Position numbers and translations under genes: made by a program. Shown here piece by piece: positions 27,601-34,896 of a stretch of 54,925 nucleotides of DNA. Below the pieces are notes generated by a model. That model was not told the origin of the DNA and did not search any database. It saw only the letters and a list, made by a program, of their open reading frames with translations. Source of the DNA: an uncultured Clostridia bacterium (GTDB lineage Bacteria; Bacillota; Clostridia; Oscillospirales; Acutalibacteraceae); the NCBI GenBank assembly GCA_937876205.1, contig CALEII010000009.1:1-54925 (forward strand), written 5' to 3'. Numbering within the stretch: position 1 is the first letter of the stretch; the number at the start of each line of letters is the position of its first letter.

Positions 27601-28490
27601 TTAAGGATCAGGCAGTCGCATTTGAAATCTGGGCTTCAGCAATTCCCGATGATGTTCAGATAAGTGCAAAGGCAGTCGGTGATACACAGCCTGAGATGTT
27701 CATTTCTTATGCAACAACAGCCGGCACATACACTGCAAAGACAACAGTTAAGTCATCTACTGACCTTTACTATTCAGTTGACGGACTTCTCCGTGCACAG
27801 AGCGCAGGTCAGCTCAACTGGACACCCGTAACAGGTGCAGACGGCAACACTTACTACACATCAGACACTGTTGTTATTCAGAATATTTCAGATGGCATCA
27901 TATCAGTCACAAACCTCAAGTGGACATTCCCGTCAGCAGGCATCGGTTACTTTGAAAACCTTCAGAACGGCGGTGCAGAGGTTGTTTCAGAAGAGCCTGT
28001 AATGCTTATGTCGAGCTATTCAACATTCAGAATGGCACGCTCATCAGTCAGAGCAGTGAATGCTGACCTTGAAATAACTGAAGATGATGTTGCAGTTGAA
28101 AATGATACGGTAACAGCAGGCGAGTCAATAGTTATCGGAGTCACAACTTCAACTGATGTTGATTCTCTTGTTATCAGAGATGAAAACGGCAATGTTATCA
28201 CTCCTGAGGCAATTGAAAGCTATGTTGAAACAATTGATGATGAAGAAGTCAAGCAGTGGACTGTCACACTCAGTGAGGATGAAGCAGGCACTTACACTTA
28301 CACAATAACAGGTGCTTATGAAAACGGCTACGAGTCAGAAAATCCCGTTACTGTTACGGTAACAGTTGATGAAGTACCCGTTGAAGAAGATGAAGAAATT
28401 TCATTCCTTGAGCAGCTTATAGGCTTCTTCAAGAGACTTGTTGATTTCTTCAAGAGACTTGTTGAAATGTTCACAAGCGTACAGCTTTAA
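18660..28490 (+). CDS. Giant secreted GH2 glycosidase with FIVAR, fibro-slime and amphipathic-tail modules
   Basis: The 3276-residue protein starts at ATG 18660 (GAGGTG upstream; an ATG at 18603 has no site). A signal peptide covers residues 1-40. Residues 50-160 are the GH2 sugar-binding domain. The barrel carries WDFGNE (acid/base Glu465) and STES (nucleophile Glu536), so beta-galactosidase-type activity is likely. Ig-like domains follow. Five trefoil-like blocks opening DG.Y.I alternate with three FIVAR helical repeats (about 1283-1343, 1531-1593, 1971-2030). A PA14-like fibro-slime domain is near 2365-2495 (FSGDDDVLVYIDNVLVLDNG). The last 34 residues are an amphipathic helix with FFKRLVDFFKRLV repeated. 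No LPXTG motif or dockerin was found. Probably a surface glycan-foraging enzyme. Confidence 0.9.
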   Translation: MRNRKNSFGIRLISVLMSFLMVFTSIPALSILAFAQEISSLAADDSARLELNFNKNWKFNYGDVSNAHSTAYSDKSWRSISLPHDFSIEQEFTLTNTEGESGSLPGGTGWYRKSFLMPEDYADRTVILNFDGSYQYTTVYVNGVNLGTNRYGYNSFSFDITEHLVCDGATANLVAVKVESPIPSSRWYSGSGIYRDVTMTIVNPVHVSLNGTSVKTPNLASSGGTDGATKVKVTLQNDGTSQAQVSVLAKIKDQNGSIIAQAQSPASIGAGSSNTVTLNMSVQNPSLWSCDNPVLYTAEVSVSNYSTGELIDEYSTTYGYCWYEWTTDKGFSMNGEFMKLQGVCLHHDQGALGASQEYDAIYRQLYILKELGVNTVRTSHGTPSRVFLQVCNELGIIVMEEFFDNWYSQKNSNTYDFSVYCNRTIGSTQIIGADSSKKWYQFVVEQSVMRDHNNPCIAVWDFGNELSENEFDDTTTYNDMKSIVRQYDDRSITIGSNLGGVTSGNGQLVDVFGGNYHITSWVEKASSISQPFVSTESTSALSSRGVYRYFYSNNAHDNSSFGYWADYASVSDYQINAYDASKVSWGATAADAWYYVITNDWFSGEYVWTGFDYIGEPTPWSSPYSSNENGVAYPNSSYFGFVDTAGFSKDSAYLYNSMWDKNDTTLHIVPGTWNSSNLAVDSSGYVDVAIYSNAPYVELLYNGNVIGTATATTNTTSAGYQYITYSESVSDSSLCKTGTLDGANDHNFYSLFEVKYDASAEITVKAYESQGGAEITNTVGTKKVYANSAAGITVSAWNNDTTLTADGDSFNYIEITAVDSNGNFVNDYNGTLNITLTSNDGAAVIAGVDNGNPATTQKFQSSTALLSDTTAQIQMFNGKALVIVQSTEETGSINVTVSPSGLAAKSIGLTSIAETGDELTDEFEEVIDQSVNMDNLDDNARYELLKDSVDALDTPIEDAYYELYTLGSGIPSNVPDGTYIITGADTSGSVSTGALNAEAGTTGTLTTSGSDAVTSSQRWSFSRQSDGTYIISYLDEDITTSFLNVSASGVSVSKTSQKLTVSYSNGTVTIGDGTNYITYSASASNTAGVSTSGTALKLYTVDGNDVSRWGDVGLVEDGQYVIFGNSTESGNPGYVMTPEYYENSGATKTGFERVSVTPDGTVLKTDEANEVTIAKVEDSENIYTIQLSTGKYLYINDSANCLVSESDTPVETNISESAGMENRVVIYRGLNGNTAKCLDLFSDSDAAIFSQYTQNISSTAYINEYFELYRRVEPASAADVSLYNALTKAMAENPNAYTDESYSLLLDAVQDGYEKYTNGTATDAEKNAATAAIDAAIASLEETEISPTLKEDIANLDAPVSQEEGYFYYDASSGEAIPDGKYILYATDLSGNGRVMTGSAVTKNNGRTGFDRVTPSSVTTGKIVTDSANEWTITYNSSTGKYTIQNDDGDYLNIGTSNGATTASTTLVETSITGLSSGKVNIHNGTSYLQNMDTTSNQVFSNWTNSSGTGTHEQFTLYRYQPEIDTTNKQALYDAMQTASSADEEMYTEATYEALQRALQEGYNVYTNDAATDDEITAATAAINQAYAALKYKNLKPLLESQIAALTPPSGSEAEYSRYTAKQTSVTIIPDGEYVISGHYNTDAATSGAWGVMTNTYVLDDGTWWDGMGFAASYSDPNIDSDTWLIERDSSTGYYHISRLNANGVREYLYAYKDNSDDNCQMSATTDGTQQKTWWTAEIDPSTYEVRFRSVYNSNYCIAFLGNYAYSDSNVSSDVSLYVSIYYDSNNKANTPMTLQRKENGELVSWYSVPVEDGRYIVTQKNGDSAQTTNTDTEVMDITTTSGSGAFAEVAETITNDVITTYVDYELTFTRVAGTADQYYITNSAGQYLSVTSTNTSLSFTSTPTALTVEADSYGNVYISRTFSSDVMYIDHYDSPQNIFGCWIGAKNTNNNLRLFRYERMVSETDAQQALYNKLHEAIAINQGSYSDESYNNLLLAIKDGIDSYNNDTTNDEWQAAIDAIDAAIAALEIAKRGFAATLYKYGYTPDANHSADGADYSSGGKDFNDIAYLEMYDIIYNTPELLSQVQDLVGFSTATWSSSDEQRAAVEAAIYEYAKIYTLAFSGPAVNSTGLNLSESDNVQYNTFWNVWEKPGTKADGETNNEGASVQGLFSTTLNADGLPGSHNPYAVLPYINTTVSQDTNGTGEVQGLHSNVTMNITQGGATKSITLNPLENISVYVPDYFSKNDITSADKLGNPTETYAKYYWDVQFPFVEYTNEHGVNTYVYDSSDTERVFQASYDDIKHTATAKLTEIDNSTTGTISAPYINGSIKGFFPFNNRLDGSNANMSTVENGIYHFGMSFTTEFYIPSSGTYGDGNDIVFEFSGDDDVLVYIDNVLVLDNGGLHGARSASINFTDKSVSYQYIADAETGTVTNAYSEGITYTYGAENTGINAQNQASVEYLNKVATDGQQHTFTFYYLERGSTQSNCKISFNIQKISDYVKLVDQTYVVDFGLPTQFNVKANNITSAPEGYSLPDYEYIGITNRIPSSANSGVMFDEPSADEVTKFGSLSEMEFEGSFGTYTVNKNGTAEYQPHTMQFTNAGSIYLCAKVENDATYQDGTVYYAFEKVTIVPATSIYYEDDFEGNAITYTDGTIPSIETNTNNYGVWQNITETLPTGIVKGEIYQAADEAGSSDANVYGYDDAYADCATYSGYSAKYVSVSAKNNPLTKYSGGTGSSWPKAEFTFAGTGFDLISVTSKDTGAINLTVADVNGDIIRNHTVNTYYGYTYGQLYKGAGGNPTLTDTGIPLYFTADRSYTVTPTYYAADGTIVTENTGNLEPAYAMGWITESAVEEDNALYQIPVIKVSDLDYGTYTITITPMYSSRMDIAKDGAYEFYIDAVRIYNPAGVGDTLTNATISYTYTQDKEANADYLELRDMLIGSNQLTDGTSAEGVVFIDGIAENSDVSKYTSGGPNNELYLLKDQAVAFEIWASAIPDDVQISAKAVGDTQPEMFISYATTAGTYTAKTTVKSSTDLYYSVDGLLRAQSAGQLNWTPVTGADGNTYYTSDTVVIQNISDGIISVTNLKWTFPSAGIGYFENLQNGGAEVVSEEPVMLMSSYSTFRMARSSVRAVNADLEITEDDVAVENDTVTAGESIVIGVTTSTDVDSLVIRDENGNVITPEAIESYVETIDDEEVKQWTVTLSEDEAGTYTYTITGAYENGYESENPVTVTVTVDEVPVEEDEEISFLEQLIGFFKRLVDFFKRLVEMFTSVQL

Positions 28491-28511
28491 TGAAAGGAGA
28501 GGATAAATTAT

Positions 28512-28754
28512 ATGAAAAAAGAATATATAAAACCACAGATAGTTTTTGACTGTTTTGAGCTCACAGACAGTATTGCAGCAGGTTGTGCATTCCTTTCCTC
28601 AAACATTGCACCTTATGAGTGTGCGGTGCTTGACCCTGAATTCGGTTATACAATTTTCTCAGATATGACCATATGCAATTCAACACCTCCCGGTGGTAAT
28701 GATTCAATCTGTTATCATATTCCCACAGCGGACTACAGTGTTTATATCTCATAA
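28512..28754 (+). CDS. 80-residue Cys-containing peptide downstream of GH2
   Basis: The protein begins MKKEYIKPQIVFDCFELTDS, followed by IAAGCAFLSS and a tail with further Cys residues (CAV, MTICNS, SICYH). The leader pattern MKKxYxKPxI...F.L...IAAGC resembles small clostridial Cys-containing or RiPP-like precursor peptides. No maturation gene is adjacent. It starts 22 bp after the GH2 stop with GGAGAGG upstream and shares the following terminator, so it is co-transcribed with the giant enzyme. Function unknown; RiPP precursor is a hypothesis only. Confidence 0.75.
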   Translation: MKKEYIKPQIVFDCFELTDSIAAGCAFLSSNIAPYECAVLDPEFGYTIFSDMTICNSTPPGGNDSICYHIPTADYSVYIS

Positions 28755-28771
28755 ACTTTAATCACTGAAAA

Positions 28772-28817
28772 AAAGGAGACAATTTCCAAATCGGAAGCTG
28801 TCTCCTTTAGTTTTTTT
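28772..28817 (+). terminator. Terminator of the GH2-peptide operon
   Basis: AAAGGAGACA (28772-28781) pairs with TGTCTCCTTT (28799-28808), followed by seven T's at 28811-28817. Confidence 0.85.
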
Positions 28818-28934
28818 ATACAGAATAAGTTTTCATTGATTTCGGCATTATTATCCTTTATAATATAATTAGTCATCAGATAACCGGTGTTTTGAAAAGG
28901 TGTCATCATTTCTTTTGAGAAGGTAAATGATTTT

Positions 28935-30320
28935 ATGTACAAAGTGATTGTTAACGGAAAAACGCTATATGCGAAGGACGGAGCACTTCTTTCACAGGTG
29001 CTTGCTGAGTCCGGCAATGCTGTTGAGCACCCCTGCGGCGGCAGAGGTGTGTGTAAAAAATGTACCGTCGCTGTCAACGGAAAAACGCAGCTGAGCTGTC
29101 GGTATACTATTGAATCCGATATTGTTGTGTCACTTCCCGACAGAGGTGAAATCGTTTCTGAGACAGGTGTGAACGCAACCGGAGAAATGACAGAAAATCT
29201 TTGCTTTGCTCTTGATATCGGCACAACCACACTTGCGCTTGCTTTGGTTTCTCTTGATAACAAAGAAATAATAAAAGTCGCAACCCGCACAAATCCTCAG
29301 AGAACTTACGGCGCAGATGTTATTACAAGAATTGATTATTGCCGTAAAAACGGTGTTGAGTCACTTCACAGAATTCTTACGGAAGAAATCAATCAGATTA
29401 TATCAGAATTCAATCTGCCCACAATCGAGTCGCTTTTTGTTTCGGGTAATACAACAATGCTTCATCTGTTCTTCGGTACAGACTGCTCATCAATGGGCGT
29501 TGCGCCTTATAAGCCCGTATTTCTTGCAGGTAAAACAGAAAATGCCGATAAGCTCGGAATAGAGGGGGTTGAAACAGTTTACAGTCTGCCGTCAATTGAT
29601 GCCTTTGTGGGGGCAGATATCACAGCAGGGCTTAATTATATCGGTCTGCCGTCAAAGGGGAAATATAATCTGCTTGTTGACCTTGGAACTAATGCAGAAA
29701 TTGTTCTTTTTTCTGAAAAATCTGTGGTGTGCACTTCTGCTGCGGCAGGTCCGTGCTTTGAGGGGGCTGCAATTTCCTGCGGGATGAGTGCAACAAACGG
29801 CGCAATTTATGCTTATTCCTTGTCAGAAATAAAAACTATAGGCAATGCTCCGGCAAAAGGTATCTGCGGTACGGGGCTTATTGACATAATAGCGGCTCAT
29901 ATTTCAGATGAGACAATAGATAAAACAGGCTATATGGAAGCTGAAAAAATAGAAATTGCAGATGGCGTAACGTTGAATCAGTCTGATGTGAGACAGTATC
30001 AGCTTGCGAAATCAGCCGTTTATTCTGCAATTCTGACATTGATGCGAATTAGCAATGTTTCTTCTGATGATATTGAAAAAATGTATATATCAGGCGGTTT
30101 TTCTGCAAAAATCAATGTAACAAATGCCGTTATAACAGGCTTGCTGCCGAAAGAGTTGGCAAAAAAATGTGTTGCAGTCAATAACAGCAGTCTGCTGGGC
30201 ACTGTAAAATATGCTTCAGAAAAAAATGATATAACAGTTCTTACGGAAAATGCAAAATATGTTGACTTGTCGTCTGATGCCGTTTTTTCTGATTTGTTTA
30301 TTGAAAATATGATGTTTTAA
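28935..30320 (+). CDS. ASKHA-domain protein with N-terminal 2Fe-2S ferredoxin (corrinoid-activation type)
   Basis: The 461-residue protein has a 2Fe-2S ferredoxin fold at residues 1-80 (CGGRGVCKKC and LSC). An actin-like ATPase half follows (FALDIGTTTLALALVSLDN, VDLGTNAEIVLF, ISGGFSAKINV). This is the DUF4445/RACo-like family, in which ATP hydrolysis drives reductive activation of corrinoid proteins. It is shorter than the 600-residue acetogen enzymes. No corrinoid methyltransferase gene is in the window, so the partner is unknown. It has no signal peptide and stands alone between terminators. Confidence 0.82.
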   Translation: MYKVIVNGKTLYAKDGALLSQVLAESGNAVEHPCGGRGVCKKCTVAVNGKTQLSCRYTIESDIVVSLPDRGEIVSETGVNATGEMTENLCFALDIGTTTLALALVSLDNKEIIKVATRTNPQRTYGADVITRIDYCRKNGVESLHRILTEEINQIISEFNLPTIESLFVSGNTTMLHLFFGTDCSSMGVAPYKPVFLAGKTENADKLGIEGVETVYSLPSIDAFVGADITAGLNYIGLPSKGKYNLLVDLGTNAEIVLFSEKSVVCTSAAAGPCFEGAAISCGMSATNGAIYAYSLSEIKTIGNAPAKGICGTGLIDIIAAHISDETIDKTGYMEAEKIEIADGVTLNQSDVRQYQLAKSAVYSAILTLMRISNVSSDDIEKMYISGGFSAKINVTNAVITGLLPKELAKKCVAVNNSSLLGTVKYASEKNDITVLTENAKYVDLSSDAVFSDLFIENMMF

Positions 30321-30412
30321 AGACGGAAAAACAATAAAAAAATTTAAGCACTTTTATTTATCGGAAATATATGATAATATAAAGAACAGAAATTTATTCA
30401 GGAGGTCATTTT

Positions 30413-32362
30413 ATGAAAAAGATACTGTGTGTATTTCTTGTTTTCATATCTCTTTTGTTGATTCCTTGTCAGACTATGGCTGAAAACAATGTTCCCTCAG
30501 AAGCAGATTTTGAAACCTTATCATCTCTGACATTCAAGGAGACGCCTGCCAGAACAAGAAAGCAGGTTGATGGGCTTCGTATGTATGTTGATGAAGAAAA
30601 CCCGTTGTTTATGATAAGAAACTGTCCCAACTGGGGCTGTCCCTCAACAGGTGAGGCTTATGCTGAGCTCGCAATCAAGACATATTACGGTCTGCCCGAG
30701 GATATGAGAAACTTCACAGTCATTTATATAGATGAGGGTACAACATATTTTACTCCTCAGGAGCAGATTGATTTCTGGGATGACCTTCTCACAATCACAG
30801 ATGCATACAAGGTTCCTGTTGTGCTTCAGTCAGAGTGCTTCAGCACAAACAAGAAACGTGACCCGTTTACCATAGAGGAGCTTTCTGCTCTGTTTAAAGC
30901 ACATGAAACACTTATCGGCTTTGTCCAGGTTGAGCTTTCAACAAACGGTGTCACGAATGAAAAGCTTGCTTATGATACTGTTACTGAGGATAACGGCGTA
31001 AATAAAAACATTCTCGCAAGAATGAAATCCTGTGTACAGGCTTGCGCTGAAAACGGCGGCCTCTTTATATGGCAGGATATGGAGTATATCTATTGGAAAA
31101 AGACCTGTTATGTAAATTTCCTTCTTCAGGATAAAGAGCTTTATGACCTGATGAAGGCAAATACAGAAAATATCATTATTATGGATAAGCACAACGGCCA
31201 CGGCAGGCATTTCTCAAGTCAGTCAAACATTCTCGGCTGCTGGCTTGATGACGTCTGCGGCAACTGGGGTGTTAACCTTGAAAACTTTCTTTGGTATGAA
31301 GAAGGCCTTCTTGAATATGACGATGTCGGCGTTGCTCCCAATGAGCCCGATTTCGCATACACAGCAAAATATCCCCCCGCACTTTACGGCATAGATATGA
31401 TTGCCGATATGGTTGCAGGTGCAACTGTTTATGCCATTGAAGGCACAATCGGCAGAGGCGGTGTTTATCAGTATATTGACGGTAATGTGTATTTTTCACC
31501 CACTATGGTTGAAGTGCTTTATCCTTTCTATCAGATGATTCTTAACGGCTCTGTGCCGAGTAAGGAGCAGGTCAAGGAAAAAATAAATGTGGCATTCAAG
31601 ATGAATATCCCTGCAACATATGCACTCAGGGGCAACGAAGCACACATTCTTCAGGGACTTTATGCTGATTCATTCACACTTTATCAGGAGCTTATAGACT
31701 TCAGAAATCCTTATTTCGACTGCACAAAGGACTGGGTACCCTCAACAGGCAGATATTTTGTGATTCCCATTCTGCCAATTCATTCAGACGCAAAAGAAGT
31801 TCTGCCTGACAGCACAATAATCAACGATTTCACCTTCTGGACCAAGTGGTTGTTCCTGAATCCTGTCAAAAAAGCATTTTTCGATGAACAGTATGAAGAA
31901 ACATATTCAGGTGACGGCGTTCTGTTTGACATAAATGATTATGTTTATGTTTTCAACAGCAATGAATACAAAATTACCGACAGTGAGCAGAGTGTGAGCT
32001 ATACTCTTGACAGCGGACTCAGGCTTAATACAAACTTTGTTGCGCATACCTATGCAATTTTCAAAGAAGATTCAGATAAGCTCAATATTGAGCTGTGTAA
32101 CCTCAGACTTGATTCTGACGATATCTGTGCAGGTCTTGAAAGTGAAGATGAATTCCTCAGAGAATACATTTTCGGCGGAAAGAGAAGTGACCCCAAGAAT
32201 TTCAGAACATCGGTAATTGAGCTTACAGGCTATGAAACAGAGCCTGCTGTTAACGCAAAGGGCACTAACTCAGCCAAAATGAAAACCGAATGGAATGAAA
32301 GCACAAAGACGCTTACTCTCACAATCATTTCAAACGGTGAAGTAAATATTACTGTCGGATAA
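30413..32362 (+). CDS. Secreted GH98-like glycosidase
   Basis: The 649-residue protein has a clean signal peptide (MKKILCVFLVFISLLLIPCQTMA) and a TIM-barrel region with IRNCPNWGCP, TVIYIDEGTTYF, QSECFS, FVQVELSTNGVT, IWQDMEY, IMDKHNGHG and NWGVNLENFLWYE. This combination resembles GH98, the endo-beta-galactosidase family acting on blood-group glycans and related polymers. A beta-rich C-terminal domain (about 480-649) fits the GH98 C domain. AGGAGG precedes the ATG. Substrate is inferred from family only. A distant, unassigned barrel family is the alternative. Confidence 0.68.
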   Translation: MKKILCVFLVFISLLLIPCQTMAENNVPSEADFETLSSLTFKETPARTRKQVDGLRMYVDEENPLFMIRNCPNWGCPSTGEAYAELAIKTYYGLPEDMRNFTVIYIDEGTTYFTPQEQIDFWDDLLTITDAYKVPVVLQSECFSTNKKRDPFTIEELSALFKAHETLIGFVQVELSTNGVTNEKLAYDTVTEDNGVNKNILARMKSCVQACAENGGLFIWQDMEYIYWKKTCYVNFLLQDKELYDLMKANTENIIIMDKHNGHGRHFSSQSNILGCWLDDVCGNWGVNLENFLWYEEGLLEYDDVGVAPNEPDFAYTAKYPPALYGIDMIADMVAGATVYAIEGTIGRGGVYQYIDGNVYFSPTMVEVLYPFYQMILNGSVPSKEQVKEKINVAFKMNIPATYALRGNEAHILQGLYADSFTLYQELIDFRNPYFDCTKDWVPSTGRYFVIPILPIHSDAKEVLPDSTIINDFTFWTKWLFLNPVKKAFFDEQYEETYSGDGVLFDINDYVYVFNSNEYKITDSEQSVSYTLDSGLRLNTNFVAHTYAIFKEDSDKLNIELCNLRLDSDDICAGLESEDEFLREYIFGGKRSDPKNFRTSVIELTGYETEPAVNAKGTNSAKMKTEWNESTKTLTLTIISNGEVNITVG

Positions 32363-32386
32363 AAACGAAGAGTCTTTACACAATAG

Positions 32387-32417
32387 CCGGGTGTTTGTTC
32401 CGACACCCGGTGTTTTT
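32387..32417 (+). terminator. Terminator after the GH98-like gene
   Basis: CCGGGTGT, an 8-nt loop, ACACCCGG, then GTTTTTA. Confidence 0.85.
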
Positions 32418-32467
32418 ATCAGATATTTAATACACTTTTTGATTTATAGCTTTATACAGGAGATAAA

Positions 32468-32800
32468 ATGGCAATAACAATAAATATTTACTATTCCGGT
32501 GCACAGGGGAATGCGGAGAAATTTGCCCGTGAAATGATTTCAGAGGGGATTGTTGACGAAATCCGTGCTGAAAAGGGAAACCTGCAATATGACTACTTTC
32601 TGCCTTTAAATGACAATAATTCTCTGCTTTTGATTGACAGATGGGAGAATCAGGAGGCACTTGACAATCATCACGCATCACCAAGGATGCAGAGAATAAT
32701 TACTTTGCGTGAGAAGTACGGTTTGAAAATGAAAGCTGAACGATATATTACCGAAAAGTCAGATATTCCTGATAGGGATAAAGCTTTTATAAAAGAATAA
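32468..32800 (+). CDS. Antibiotic-biosynthesis-monooxygenase-fold protein
   Basis: The 110-residue protein has the YgiN/ABM ferredoxin-like fold: beta strand ITINIYYSG, helix NAEKFAREMISEGIVDEIRA, strand QYDYFLPLND, and WENQEALDNHHASPRMQRI, a recurrent ABM motif. Likely a small cytoplasmic dimer, quinol monooxygenase or haem/aromatic oxidase type; real substrate unknown. CAGGAGAT lies before the ATG. Confidence 0.8.
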   Translation: MAITINIYYSGAQGNAEKFAREMISEGIVDEIRAEKGNLQYDYFLPLNDNNSLLLIDRWENQEALDNHHASPRMQRIITLREKYGLKMKAERYITEKSDIPDRDKAFIKE

Positions 32801-32839
32801 TATAATTGCAAATTGTAAATTCATACAAGTGATACACAT

Positions 32840-32987
32840 ATTACTTTTGCTGACAGCAGAGACACAGAAAGAAAGCTTGGCTTTCTGCAGGAAGAACAAA
32901 GGATTGGGGCTTCTTCATTTTGATTTTGAAGGGAATATTAACGATGATATGTGTCAGCTTACAAAGGGTAAGGGAAATATGAATTGA
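32840..32987 (+). other. Possible decayed coding remnant
   Basis: Between the ABM and GNAT genes one frame reads FADSRDTERKLGFLQEEQ...GASSF and stops at 32921. A second frame continues FDFEGNINDDMCQLTKGKG to 32987, as if a frameshift split a short gene. No start with a site was found and no family recognised. Confidence 0.25.
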
Positions 32988-33012
32988 TTAAAATCTGAAG
33001 AGGTATAAAACA

Positions 33013-33504
33013 GTGAATATAGTAATACGGAAATACGAAGAAAAAGATCTTAGTGCTATGATTGAGCTCTGGAATGAAATTGTAGAAGCGGGAAATGCTT
33101 TTCCGCAGGAGGAATTGCTGAATTCTGACAGCGGTGCAGAATTTTTTGCATCCCAGACATATACCGGTGTGGCAGAAGACACCGGAACAGGAAAAATATA
33201 CGGGCTTTATATTCTGCATCCGAACAATATCGGCAGATGCGGTCATATCTGCAATGCAAGCTATGCCGTCAGGGCAGACAGCAGGGGACAGCATATCGGC
33301 GAAAAGCTTGTACTTGATTGTATGGAGCAGGGGCGTGTGCATGATTTCACTGTTTTACAGTTCAATGCAGTCGTTGCAACAAACATACATGCAAGGCATC
33401 TTTATGAACGGCTCGGGTTTACTCAGCTGGGTACAATTCCCAAGGGCTTCCGTATGAAAGACGGCTCTTATGAGGACATCTGCCCTTATTATCATGCTTT
33501 GTAA
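33013..33504 (+). CDS. GNAT-family N-acetyltransferase
   Basis: The 163-residue protein starts at GTG 33013 with GAAGAGG upstream. It shows the GNAT core: IRKYEEKDLSAMIELWNEI, the acetyl-CoA loop VRADSRGQHIGEKLV (a Q/RxxGxG/A-type pyrophosphate loop) and HARHLYERLGF. The ending FRMKDGSYEDICPYYHAL is closely similar to the aberrant C-terminus of the aspS gene at 54118-54303, showing that this GNAT type has a relative involved in that chimera. Substrate unknown. Confidence 0.88.
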   Translation: MNIVIRKYEEKDLSAMIELWNEIVEAGNAFPQEELLNSDSGAEFFASQTYTGVAEDTGTGKIYGLYILHPNNIGRCGHICNASYAVRADSRGQHIGEKLVLDCMEQGRVHDFTVLQFNAVVATNIHARHLYERLGFTQLGTIPKGFRMKDGSYEDICPYYHAL

Positions 33505-33579
33505 TGAAAAAGTGTTGATTATTGTACCTTTTATTTAATATAATTATTTTATCAATTAAATTTTACAGGAATACAGACT

Positions 33580-34845
33580 ATGATAAATGCTAACGAATAC
33601 GGATTTTTGCCGGGGAATGACGCCCTGAGCAATTCACAGGCTTTGCAGGAAGCTGTAAACCTCGGCGGAGAGATTGTTGTTGAAAAGCCGGGAACATATG
33701 ACCTTTCGGAAACAATTGAAATCGGTGATGACACAGCATTAACCTTTTCTGAGGGTGTGCAGATTCGCCGTCAGGCAAGCTTTACGGGACGAAACGGTAA
33801 TGTTTTTGTCAACAAGGGCTTTTCAAATGGAATTTACAACAGGAATATCAGTATTAACGGTCTGCATATTGATTGCAACGGGGTTGAAAGTGCTGACTGG
33901 GGCGTGGACAGCCGTCTTGTGGGCTTGCGTGCCCATGTGGGAATGATTTATGTCAGAAATCTCACTGTCAGCGATTTTGAATGTATCGGTCTTCTTAAAA
34001 AGGACTATGCCCTGCAGGTGAGTGCATTTGAGAACATCTGTCTTGAAAACCTCTTCATAACAGGGGACAAAGACGGTGTGCATCTTGGTTGGGGCAAGGG
34101 CTTTGTTGTAAGAAACGGAAAATTTTGCACCTTTGATGACCCCATAGCTCTCAATGCCTTTGATTATTCTGTTTCAAACACTCATGTCGGCTGGCTCGAG
34201 GACGGCATTATCGAAAACTGTTACGATTTGTCTGATGACACAACAACCGGCTTTTTCTGCCGTATTCTCGGCGGTGCCTGGTGTGATTGGTATGAGGGAA
34301 TGAGAGTTCAGCATTCCGATACGGTCTGCTCATGCGGACGGGTGTACAGAGTTGTTATGCAACCCGACGGTGAGGTTTACACTTCATATACCAAGCCGAA
34401 TCACACTTCGGGAGTCAGGGAATATGACGGCATCAACTGGGTATGTGTGCGAAATGAGCCTGTTTATGACTGCGGCTGCCGTAATATTGTTCTTCGTGAT
34501 ATTTATCTTGAGAAAAAGCGTTCTTCTGCCGTCGGTATTTCTCTGAATTATGACGATTACGCCAGAAGCTATTATAAGGGCTGTAAACCCGTTGCTCAGG
34601 GAGATATTACACTTGAACGGATTTCAGTTGCGAATGATGTCAGATATATGCTTCATTCAAACTATCCGACAGAGAATATAAAAATTATTGATACGGATTT
34701 AAAGGACTCAAAGGTTTGTTTTCAGGCTTCTGATATTGACGGTCTGACATATCCTGCTGTAGATATTACCCTGAAAAATGTCGTAAGAAAAAATGACAGT
34801 ATCCTTTCTGATGAAAAGCATCCTGTCAATGTTATAGAAATTTAA
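33580..34845 (+). CDS. Right-handed beta-helix protein, GH28/pectate-lyase-like
   Basis: The 421-residue protein starts MINANEYGFLPGNDALSNSQ, a typical opening of pectin-active beta-helix proteins (D/E-YGaxxDG...). It has repeated short strands with Asn/Asp turns (RNGKFCTFDDPIALNAFDYS, NISINGLHIDCNGVES). The DDPIALNA segment recalls the GDDAIAL of GH28 but lacks its exact form. No signal peptide was found, so it would be cytoplasmic. Several Cys residues (CSCGRVYR, DCGCRNIVL) are unusual. Likely a glycan hydrolase, lyase or epimerase; activity uncertain. Confidence 0.72.
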   Translation: MINANEYGFLPGNDALSNSQALQEAVNLGGEIVVEKPGTYDLSETIEIGDDTALTFSEGVQIRRQASFTGRNGNVFVNKGFSNGIYNRNISINGLHIDCNGVESADWGVDSRLVGLRAHVGMIYVRNLTVSDFECIGLLKKDYALQVSAFENICLENLFITGDKDGVHLGWGKGFVVRNGKFCTFDDPIALNAFDYSVSNTHVGWLEDGIIENCYDLSDDTTTGFFCRILGGAWCDWYEGMRVQHSDTVCSCGRVYRVVMQPDGEVYTSYTKPNHTSGVREYDGINWVCVRNEPVYDCGCRNIVLRDIYLEKKRSSAVGISLNYDDYARSYYKGCKPVAQGDITLERISVANDVRYMLHSNYPTENIKIIDTDLKDSKVCFQASDIDGLTYPAVDITLKNVVRKNDSILSDEKHPVNVIEI

Positions 34846-34865
34846 GTTTATATAAGTGCAAAAAA

Positions 34866-34896
34866 GCCGTCGGAGAAATCTGACGGTTTTTTTTTT
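34866..34896 (+). terminator. Terminator of the beta-helix gene
   Basis: CCGTC/GACGG stem extended by a GCCGTCGGA-GAAA-TCTGACGGT hairpin and ten T's. The stretch 34897-35031 beyond it is AT-rich and shows nothing else. Confidence 0.85.
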
